Source: Agelas oroides (lineage: Eukaryota; Porifera; Demospongiae; Agelasida; Agelasidae). Taken from it: DNA of 64,000 nt. Below the pieces are notes generated by a model that saw only the letters and a list, made by a program, of their open reading frames with translations, did not search any database and was not told where the DNA came from. Shown here in pieces: positions 52,827 through 64,000 of the stretch. How positions within the stretch are numbered: position 1 is the first letter of the stretch; each line of letters starts with the position of its first letter. The position numbers and the translations under genes are program-made. The stretch covers positions 2,730,371 to 2,794,370 of the forward strand of contig OX422193.1 in NCBI GenBank assembly GCA_949130485.1. The letters are read 5' to 3'.

Positions 52827-52833
52827 TCTTCCA
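52827..52833 (+). repeat. Right target-site duplication TCTTCCA
   Basis: Direct copy of the heptamer at 52305-52311, immediately after the right terminus CGCCACTG. After it the satellite resumes with CGACTCTACCTC, in register with sister units at 28691 and about 61955, as expected of insertion into one unit. Confidence 0.75.
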
Positions 52834-55800
52834 CGACTCTACCTCACTCTACCACTCTACCCTGGCTCGACCAGACTCTACCTCACTCTACCACACTCTA
52901 CCATGGCTCGCCATGACTCTACCTCACTCTACCACACCCTATTCTGGCTCGACCCGACTCTACCTCACTCTACCACACTCTACCCTGGCTCGACCCGACT
53001 CTACCTCACTCTACCACACTCTACCCTGGCTCGACCCGACTCTACCTCACTCTTCCACACTCTACCCTTGCTGCACCCGACTCTACCTCACTCTACCTCA
53101 CTCTACCACACTCTACCATGGCTCGCCATGACTCTACCTCACTCTACCACACCCTATTCTGGCTCGACCCGACTCTACCTCACTCTACCACACTCTACCC
53201 TGGCTCGACCCGACTCTACCTCACTCTACCACACTCTACCCTATTTTCACCCGACTCTCCCTCACTCTACCACACTCTACCCTTGCTGCACCCGACTCTA
53301 CCTCACTCTACCACGCTCTACCCCGACTCTACCTCACTCTACCACACTCTACCCTTACTCTACCTCAATCTACCACACTCTACCCTGGCTCAACCAGACT
53401 CTCTATCACACTACCACACTCTACCCTGCCTCCACCCGACTCTACCTCACTCTACCACACTCTAATCTAGCTCGACCCGACTCTACCTCACTCTACCACA
53501 CTCTACCATGGTTCGACCCGACTCTCCCTCACTCTACCACACTCTACCCTGGCTCGACCCAACTCTACCTCACTCTACCATGCTCTACCCCGACTCTACC
53601 TCACTCTACCACACTCTACCCTTACTCTACCTCAATCTACCACACTCTACCCTGGCTCAACCCGACTCTCTATCACTCTACCACACTCTGCCCTGACTCG
53701 ACCTGACTCTACCTCAATCTACCACACTCTACCCTGGGTCGACCGGACTCTACCTCACTCTACCACACTCTACCCTAGCTCGACCCGACACTACCTCACT
53801 CTACCACCTTCTACCCTGGCTCGACCTGACCCTACCACACTCTACCCGACTCTACCTCACTCTAACACACTCCACCCCGACTCTACCTCACTCTACCACG
53901 CTCTAACCCGACTCTACCTCACTCTACCACACTATACCCTGGCTCGACCCGACTCTACCTCACTCTACCACTCTCTACCCTTACTCGACCCGACTCTACC
54001 TCATTCTATCACACACTACCCCGACTCTACCCCGACTCTACCTCACTCTACCACACTCTACCCTGGCTCGACCCGACTCTACCTCAGTATACCACACTAT
54101 ACCCTGGCTCGACCCGACTCTACCTCACTCTACCACTCTCTACCCTTGCTCGACCCGACTCTACCTCATTCTATCACACACTACCCCGACTCTACCCTGG
54201 CTCGACCAGACACACCCTCACTCTACCACACTCTACCATGGCTCGACACGACTCTACCTCACTCTACCACACTCTACCCCGACTCTATATCACTCTACCT
54301 CACTCTACCTTGACTCTACCTCACTCTACCACACTCTAATCTGGCTCGACCCGACTCTACCTCACTCTACCACACTCTACCCTAGCTCGAGACGACTCTA
54401 CCTCACTCCACCACACTCTACCGTGGCTCAAACAAACTCTACCTCACTCTACCATACTCTACCCTGACTCTACCTCACTCTCCCACTCTCTATCCTGGCT
54501 CGACACGACTCTACCTCACTCTACCACACTCTACCCTGGCTCGATCCGACTCTACCTCACTCTACCACACTCTACCACACTCTACACCGACTATACCTCA
54601 CTCTACCACTCTCATCCCCGACTCTACCTCACTCTACCACACTCTACCCTGGCTCAACCAGACTCTCTATCACACTACCACACTCTACCCTGCCTCCACC
54701 CGACTCTACCTCACTCTACCACACTCTAACCTAGCTCGACCCGACTCTACCTCACTCTACCACACTCTACCATGGTTCGACCCGACTCTCCCTCACTCTA
54801 CCACACTCTACCCTGGCTCGACCCAACTCTACCTCACTCTACCATGCTCTACCCCGACTCTACCTCACTCTACCACACTCTACCCTTACTCTACCTCAAT
54901 CTACCACACTCTACCCTGGCTCAACCCGACTCTCTATCACTCTACCACACTCTGCCCTGACTCGACCCGACTCTACCTCAATCTACCACACTCTACCCTG
55001 GGTTGACCGGACTCTACCTCACTCTACAACACTCTACCCTAGCTCGACCCTACACTACCTCACTCTACCACCTTCTACCCTGGCTCGACCCGACCCTACC
55101 ACACTCTACCCGACTCTACCTCACTCTAACACACTCCACCCCGACTCTACCTCACTCTACCACGCTCTAACCCGACTCTACCTCACTCTACCACACTATA
55201 CCCTGGCTCGACCCGACTCTACCTCACTCTACCACTCTCTACCCTGGCTCGACCCGACTCTACCTCATTGTATCACACACTACCCCGACTCTACCCCGAC
55301 TCTACCTCACTCTACCACACTCTACCCTGGCTCGACCCGACTCTACCTCAGTATACCACACTATACCCTGGCTCGACCCGACTCTACCTCACTCTACCAC
55401 TCTCTACCCTTGCTCGACCCGACTCTACCTCATTCTATCACACACTACCCCGACTCTACCCTGGCTCAACCAGACACACCCTCACTCTACCACACTCTAC
55501 CATGGCTCGACACGACTCTACCTCACTCTACCACACTCTACCCCGACTCTATATCACTCTACCTCACTCTACCTTGACTCTACCTCACTCTACCACACTC
55601 TAATCTGGCTCGACCCGACTCTACCTCACTCTACCACAGTCTACCCTAGCTCGAGACGACTCTACCTCACTCCACCACACTCTACCGTGGCTCGAACAGA
55701 CTCTACCTCACTCTACCATACTCTACCCTGACTCTACCTCACTCTCCCACTCTCTATCCTGGCTCGACACGACTCTACCTCACTCTACCACACTCTACCC

Positions 55801-58800
55801 TGGCTCGATCCGACTCTACCTCACTCTACCACACTCTACCACACTCTACACCGACTATACCTCACTCTACCACTCTCTTCCCCGACTCTACCTCACTCTA
55901 CCACACTCTACCCTGGCTTGACCAGACACACCCTCACTCTACCACACTCTACCATGGCTCGACACGACTCTACCTCACTCTACCACACTCTACCCCGACT
56001 CTATATCAATCTACCTCACTCAACCTTGACTCTACCTCACTCTACCACACTCTATCCTGGCTCGACACGACTCTACCTCACTCTACCACACTCTACCTTG
56101 GCCCCACCCGACTCTACCTCACTCTACCACTCTCTACCCTTGCTTGACCCGACTCTACCTCATTGCACCACACACTACCCCGACTCCACATCAATCTACC
56201 CCACTCTACCCTGGCTCATCCCGATTCTACCTCACTCTACCACACTTTACCATGGCTCGACCCGACTCTACCTCACTCTACCACACTCTTCCCCGACTCT
56301 ACCTCACTCTACCACACTCTACCCTGGCTCGACCCGACTCTACCTCACTCTACCACACTCTACCCTATTTTCACCCGACTCTCCCTCACTCTACCCCACT
56401 CTACCCTTGCTGCACCCGACTCTACCTCACTCTACCACGCTCTACCCCGACTCTACCTCACTCTACCACACTCTACCCTTACTCTACCTCAATCTACCAC
56501 ACTCTACCCTGGCTCAACCAGACTCTCTATCACACTACCACACTCTACCCTGCCTCCACCCGACTCTACCTCACTCTACCACACTCTAACCTAGCTCGAC
56601 CCGACTCTACCTCACTCTACCACACTCTACCATGGTTCGACCCGACTCTCCCTCACTCTACCACACTCTACCCTGGCTCGACCCAACTCTACCTCACTCT
56701 ACCATGCTCTACCCCGACTCTACCTCACTCTACCACACTCTACCCTTACTCTACCTCAATCTACCACACTCTACCCTGGCTCAACCCGACTCTCTATCAC
56801 TCTACCACACTCTGCCCTGACTCGACCCGACTCTACCTCAATCTACCACACTCTACCCTGGGTCGACCGGACTCTACCTCACTCTACCACACTCTACCCT
56901 AGCTCGACCCGACACTACCTTACTCTACCACCTTCTACCCTTGCTCTACCCGACCCTACCACACTCTACCCGACTCTACCTCACTCTAACACACTCCACC
57001 CCGACTCTACCTCACTCTACCACGCTCTAACCCGACTCTACCTCACTCTACCACACTATACCCTGGCTCGACCCGACTCTACCTCACTCTACCACTCTCT
57101 ACCCTGGCTCGACCCGACTCTACCTCATTCTATCACACACTACCCCGACTCTACCCCGACTCTACCTCACTCTACCACACTCTACCCTGGCTCGACCCGA
57201 CTCTACCTCAGTATACCACACTATACCCTGGCTCGACCCGACTCTACCTCACTCTACCACTCTCTACCCTTGCTCGACCCGACTCTACCTCATTCTATCA
57301 CACACTACCCCGACTCTACCCTGGCTCGACCAGACACACCCTCACTCTACCACACTCTACCATGGCTCGACACGACTCTACCTCACTCTACCACACTCTA
57401 CCCCGACTCTATATCACTCTACCTCACTCTACCTTGACTCTACCTCACTCTACCACACTCTAATCTGGCTCGACCCGACTCTACCTCACTCTACCACACT
57501 CTACCCTAGCTCGAGACGACTCTACCTCACTCCACCACACTCTACCGTGGCTCGAACAAACTCTACCTCACTCTACCATACTCTACCCTGACTCTACCTC
57601 ACTCTCCCACTCTCTATCCTGGCTCGACACGACTCTACCTCACTCTACCACACTCTACCCTGGCTCGATCCGACTCTACCTCACTCTACCACACTCTACC
57701 ACACTCTACACCGACAATACCTCACTCTACCACTCTCATCCCCGACTCTACCTCACTCTACCACACTCTACCCTGCCTCCACCCGACTCTACCTCACTCT
57801 ACCACACTCTAACCTAGCTCGACCCGACTCTACCTCACTCTACCACACTCTACCATGGTTCGACCCGACTCTCCCTCACTCTACCACACTCTACCCTGGC
57901 TCGACCCAACTCTACCTCACTCTACCATGCTCTACCCCGACTCTACCTCACTCTACCACACTCTACCCTTACTCTACCTCAATCTACCACACTCTACCCT
58001 GGCTCAACCCGACTCTCTATCACTCTACCACACTCTGCCCTGACTCGACCCGACTCTACCTCAATCTACCACACTCTACCCTGGGTTGACCGGACTCTAC
58101 CTCACTCTACCACACTCTACCCTAGCTCGACCCGACACTACCTCACTCTACCACCTTCTACCCTGGCTCGACCCGACCCTACCACACTCTACCCGACTCT
58201 ACCTCACTCTAACACACTCCACCCCGACTCTACCTCACTCTACCACGCTCTAACCCGACTCTACCTCACTCTACCACACTATACCCTGGCTCGACCCGAC
58301 TCTACCTCACTCTACCACTCTCTACCCTGGCTCGACCCGACTCTACCTCATTGTATCACACACTACCCCGACTCTACCCCGACTCTACCTCACTCTACCA
58401 CACTCTACCCTGGCTCGACCCGACTCTACCTCAGTATACCACACTATACCCTGGCTCGACCCGTCTCTACCTCACTCTACCACTCTCTACCCTTGCTCGA
58501 CCCGACTCTACCTCATTCTATCACACACTACCCCGACTCTACCTTGGCTCAACCAGACACACCCTCACTCTACCACACTCTACCATGGCTCGACACGACT
58601 CTACCTCACTCTACCACACTCTACCCCGACTCTATATCACTCTACCTCACTCTACCTTGACTCTACCTCACTCTACCACACTCTAATCTGGCTCGACCCG
58701 ACTCTACCTCACTCTACCACAGTCTACCCTAGCTCGAGACGACTCTACCTCACTCTACCACACTCTACCGTGGCTCGAACAGACTCTACCTCACTCTACA

Positions 58801-61800
58801 ATACTCTACCCTGGCTCGATCCGACTCTACCTCACTCTACCACACTCTACCACACTCTACACCGACTATACCTCACTCTACCACTCTCTTCCCCGACTCT
58901 ACCTCACTCTACCACACTCTACCCTGGCTTGACCAGACACACCCTCACTCTACCACACTCTACCAAGGCTCGACACGACTCTACCTCACTCTACCACACT
59001 CTACCCCGACTCTATATCAATCTACCTCACTCAACCTTGACTCTACCTCACTCTACCACACTCTACCCTGGCTCGACACGACTCTACCTCACTCTACCCC
59101 ACTCTACCTTGGCCCCACCCGACTCTACCTCACTCTACCACTCTCTACCCTTGCTTGACCCGACTCTACCTCATTCCACCACACACTACCCCGACTCTAC
59201 ATCAATCTACCCCACTCTACCCTGGCTCATCCCGATTCTACCTCACTCTACCACACTCTACCATGGTTCGACCCGACTCTACCTCACTCTACCACACTCT
59301 TCCCCGACTCTACCTCACTCTACCACACTCTACCCTGGCTCGACCCGACTCTACCTCACTCTACCACACTCTACCCTATTTTCACCCGACTCTCCCTCAC
59401 TCTACCACACTCTACCCTTGCTGCACCCGACTCTACCTCACTCTACCACGCTCTACCCCGACTCTACCTCACTCTACCACACTCTACCCTTACTCTACCT
59501 CAATCTACCACACTCTACCCTGGCTCAACCAGACTCTCTATCACACTACCACACTCTACCCTGCCTCCACCCGACTCTACCTCACTCTACCACACTCTAA
59601 CCTAGCTAGACCCGACTCTACCTCACTCTACCACACTCTACCATGGTTCGACCCGACTCTCCCTCACTCTACCACACTCTACCCTGGCTCGACCCAACTC
59701 TACCTCACTCTACCATGCTCTACCCCGACTCTACCTCACTCTACCACACTCTACCCTTACTCTACCTCAATCTACCACACTCTACCCTGGCTCAACCCGA
59801 CTCTCTATCACTCTACCACACTCTGCCCTGACTCGACCCGACTCTACCTCAATCTACCACACTCTACCCTGGGTCGACCGGACTCTACCTCACTCTACCA
59901 CACTCTACCCTAGCTCGACCCGACACTACCTCACTCTACCACCTTCTACCCTTGCTCTACCCGACCCTACCACACTCTACCCGACTCTACCTCACTCTAA
60001 CTCACTCCACCCCGACTCTACCTCACTCTACCACGCTCTAACCCGACTCTACCTCACTCTACCACACTATACCCTGGCTCGACCCGACTCTACCTCACTC
60101 TACCACTCTCTACCCTGGCTCGACCCGACTCTACCTCATTCTATCACACACTACCCCGACTCTACCCCGACTCTACCTCACTCTACCACACTCTACCCTG
60201 GCTCGACCCGACTCTACCTCAGTATACCACACTATACCCTGGCTCGACCCGACTCTACCTCACTCTACCACTCTCTACCCTTGCTCGACCCGACTCTACC
60301 TCATTCTATCACACACTACCCCGACTCTACCCTGGCTCGACCAGACACACCCTCACTCTACCACACTCTACCATGGCTCGACACGACTCTACCTCACTCT
60401 ACCACACTCTACCCCGACTCTATATCACTCTACCTCACTCTACCTTGACTCTACCTCACTCTACCACACTCTAATCTGGCTCGACCCGACTCTACCTCAC
60501 TCTACCACAGTCTACCCTAGCTCGAGACGACTCTACCTCACTCCACCACACTCTACCGTGGCTCGAACAGACTCTACCTCACTCTACAATACTCTACCCT
60601 GGCTCGATCCGACTCTACCTCACTCTACCACACTCTACCACACTCTACACCGACTATACCTCACTCTACCACTCTCTTCCCCGACTCTACCTCACTCTAC
60701 CACACTCTACCCTGGCTTGACCAGACACACCCTCACTCTACCACACTCTACCAAGGCTCGACACGACTCTACCTCACTCTACCACACTCTACCCCGACTC
60801 TATATCAATCTACCTCACTCAACCTTGACTCTACCTCACTCTACCACACTCTACCCTGGCTCGACACGACTCTACCTCACTCTACCACACTCTACCTTGG
60901 CCCCACCCGACTCTACCTCACTCTACCACTCTCTACCCTTGCTTGACCCGACTCTACCTCATTCCACCACACACTACCCCGACTCTACATCAATCTACCC
61001 CACTCTACCCTGGCTCATCCCGATTCTACCTCACTCTACCACACTCTACCATGGTTCGACCCGACTCTACCTCACTCTACCACACTCTTCCCCGACTCTA
61101 CCTCACTCTACCACACTCTAATCTGGCTCGACCCGACTCTACCTCACTCTACCACACTCTACCCGGGCTCGAGACGACTCTACCTCACTCCACCACACTC
61201 TACCGTGGCTCGAACAGACTCTACCTCACTCTACCACACTCTACCCTGACTCTACCTCACTCTGCCACATTCTACCCTGGCTCGACACGAATCTACCTCA
61301 CTCTACCACACTCTACCCTAGCTCGACCCGACTCTACCTCACTCTACCACACTCTACACCGACTCTACCTCACTCTAACACTCTCTTCCCCGACTCTACC
61401 TCACTCTACCACACTCTACCCTGGCTCATCCCGACTCTGCCTCACTCTACCTCACTCTACCCTGGCTCGAACCGACTCTACCTCACTCTACCACACTCTA
61501 CCCCGACTCTACCTCACTCTACCACACTCTACCTTGGATAGACCCGACTCTACCTCACTCCACCATACCCTACCCAGCCTAGACCAGAATCTACCTGACT
61601 CTACCACACTCTACCCTGTCTCGACCCGACTCCACCTCACTCTACCACAATCTACCCCGACTCTACCTCACTCTACCACACTCTACCCTGGATCAACCCG
61701 ACTCTACCTCACTCTACCACACTCTACCCTGGCTTCAGACGACTCTACCTCACTCTACCACACTCTACCGTGGTTCGACCCGACTCTACCTCACTCTACC

Positions 61801-64000
61801 ACACTCTACCCTGACTCTACCTCACTCTGCCACACTCTACCCTGGCTCGACACGATTCTACCTCACTCTACCACACTCTACCCTGGCTCGACCCGACTCT
61901 ACCTCACTCTACCACACTCTACACCGACTCTACCTCATTCTACCACTCTCTTCCACGACTCTACCTCACTCTACCACACTCTACCCTGGCTCGACCAGAC
62001 TGTACCTCACTCTAACACACTCTACCATGGCTCGACACGACTCTACCTCACTCTTCCACACTCTACCCTGACTCTACCTCACTGTACCTCACTCTACCTT
62101 CAGTCTACCTCACTCTACTACACTCTACCCTGGCTAGACCAGACTCTACCTCACTCTACCACACTCTACCCTGCCTCCACCCTACTCTACCTCACTCTAC
62201 CACACCCTATTCTGGCTCGACCCGACTCTACCTCACTCTACCACACTCTACCCTGGCTCGACCCGACTCTACCTCACTCTTCCACACTCTACCCTTGCTG
62301 CACCCGACTCTACCTCACTCTACCACACTCTACCTCACTCTACCACAATCTACCCTTACTCTACCTCAATCTACCGCACTCCACCCTGGCTCAACCAGAC
62401 TCTCTATCACACTACCACACTCTACCCTGCCTCCACCAGATTCTACCTCACTCTACCACACTCTACCCTGGCTCGACCCGACTCTACCTCACTCTACCAC
62501 ACTCTACCCTAGCTCGACCCGACTCTACCTCACTCTACCACACTCTACCATGGTTCGACCCGACTCTCCCTCAGTCTACCACACTCTACCCTGGCTCGAC
62601 CCAACTCTACCTCACTCTACCATGCTCTACTCCGAACTCTACCTCACTCTACCACACTCTACCCTTACTCTGTCTCAATCTACCACACTCTACCCTTGCT
62701 CAACCCGACTCTCTATCACTCTACCACACTCTGCCCTGACTCGACCCGACTCTACCTCAATCTACCACACTCTACCGTGGCTCAACCTGACTCTCTATTA
62801 CTCTACCACACTCTGCCCTGACTCGACCCGACTCTACCTCAATCTAACACACTCTACCCTGGGTCGACCGGACTCTACCTCACTCTACCACACTCTACCC
62901 TAGCTCGACCCGACACTACCTCACTCTACCACACTCTAACATGGTTGGACCCAACTCTCCCTCACTCTACCACACTGTACACTGGCTCGACCCGACTCTA
63001 CCTCACTCTACCACGCTCTAACCCGACTCTACCTCACTCTACCACACCCTACCCTTACTATACTTCAATCTACCACAATCTACCCTGGCTCAACCCGACT
63101 CTACTTCACTCTACCACCATCTAACCTGGCTCGCCCCGACTCTCTTCCACACTCTACCCGACTCTACCTCACTCTAACACACTCTACCCCGACTCTACCT
63201 CACTCTACCACACTCTACCCTGGCTCGACCCGACTCTACCTCAGCATACCACACTATACCCTGGCTCGACCCGAATCTACTTCACTCTACCACTCTCTAC
63301 CCTGGCTCGACCCGACTCTACCTCATTCTATCACACACTACCCTGACTCTACATCAATCTACCCCACTCTACCCTGGCTCATCCCGACTCTACCTCACTC
63401 TACCACACTCTACCCTGGCTCGACCCGACTCTACCTCACTCTACCACACTCTTCCCCGACTCTACCTCACTCTACCACACTCTAATCTGGCTCGACCCGA
63501 CTCTACCTCACTCTACCACACTCTACCCTGGATCGAGACGACTCTACCTCACTCCACCACACTCTACCGTGGGTCAAACCGACTCTACCTCACTCTACCA
63601 TACTCTACCCTGACTCTACCTCACTCTCCCACTCTCTATCCTGGCTCGACACGACTCTACCTCACTCTACCACACTCTGCCCTGGCTTGATCCGACTCTA
63701 CCTCACTCTACCACACTCTACCACACTCTACACCGACTCTACCTCACTCTACCACACTCTACCCTGGCTCGACCAGACACACCCTCACTCTACCACACTC
63801 TACCATGGCTCGATACGACTTTACCTCACTCTACCACACTCTACCCCGACTCTATATCACTCTACCTCACTCTACCTTGACTCTACCTCACTCTACCACA
63901 CTCTACCATGGTTCAACCCGACTCTCCCTCACTCTACCACACTCTACCCTGGCTCGACCCAACTCTACCTCACTCTACCATGCTCTACTCCGAACTCTAC
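52834..64000 (+). repeat. Satellite array, right arm (41-bp unit)
   Basis: The same unit and the same orientation as the left arm, continuing off the window end. The landmark CTTCAGACG recurs at 61733, with neighbours like those of the roughly 7-kb repeat of the left arm (TTCAGTCTACC near 62098, CTTGCTGCACCC near 62294). Both arms therefore belong to one array family that was interrupted. No gene is supported. The longest + frame (598 codons, 60943-62739) is the 41-residue repeat produced by the satellite. Confidence 0.96.
54640..61120 (+). repeat. About 3.0-kb higher-order repeats in the right arm
   Basis: The variant CCATGGTTCGACCCGACTC recurs near 54772, 56632, 57855 and 59643, so two modules (about 1.86 or 1.79 kb and about 1.22 kb) alternate. 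Corresponding sites are offset by 3083 bp (54772/57855, 55268/58351), then by 3011 bp (56144/59155, 56632/59643). The 72-bp drop is a loss in the second copy near 58805, removing one 41-bp and one 31-bp unit. A further partial copy follows at +1788 (58770/60558, 59155/60943). Confidence 0.82.

Noticed and set aside
1..64000. Telomeric repeat array
   Set aside because: The unit contains CTCTACC motifs but not CCTAA, CCCTAA or another known telomere repeat, and it is a 41-bp unit with kilobase higher-order structure.

Overview
This 64-kb window is almost entirely one satellite (tandem-repeat) array. About 61.7 kb consists of a short C-rich repeat in a single orientation. It is broken once, between about 50.5 and 52.83 kb, by roughly 2.3 kb of different sequence. 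I find no protein-coding gene, rRNA, tRNA or CRISPR that I can support. Arrays of this kind, with higher-order repeats, a structured minisatellite and a terminal-inverted-repeat (TIR) DNA transposon remnant, point to a eukaryotic and probably animal genome. The style recalls repeat-rich invertebrates such as decapod crustaceans, but that is an impression and not something the sequence proves.

The basic unit is 41 bp: three decamers of the form ACTCTACCNN (NN = TC, AC, CT) followed by the 11-mer GGCTCGACCCG. A 31-bp variant lacks ten bases of the last block, and longer variants carry extra decamers. The + strand unit has 20 C and 4 G in 41 bases. The consensus has no stop codon in any + frame and 41 is not a multiple of 3, so the array is full of long overlapping open frames that encode a 41-residue Leu/Thr/Pro/Ser/His/Tyr-rich repeat. 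I treat these as artefacts.

Layout: (1) 1-28.4 kb: three copies of a roughly 7-kb higher-order repeat, marked by the landmark CTTCAGACG at 29, 6766 and 14058. The third copy is swollen to 14.4 kb by tandem amplification of a 1.58-kb module that alternates as two types, giving a 3.16-kb dimer. (2) 28.4-50.5 kb: other module orders with near-perfect tandem duplications of 3270 bp (35951-42490) and 2974 bp (43461-49408), some with readable chimeric junctions. (3) 50.54-52.26 kb: a non-satellite segment holding a short coding-like frame, an array of about 18 imperfect hairpins with covarying stems, a nested inverted-repeat structure and a 24-bp minisatellite. (4) 52.26-52.31 kb: a 50-bp satellite island. 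(5) 52.31-52.83 kb: a short hAT-like TIR element with a 7-bp target duplication. (6) 52.83-64.0 kb: the same satellite, organised in about 3.0-kb higher-order repeats. The array runs off both ends of the window.

The picture is of DNA evolving by slippage (10-bp steps), unequal crossover (kb steps) and CpG decay, with one nested insertion locus.
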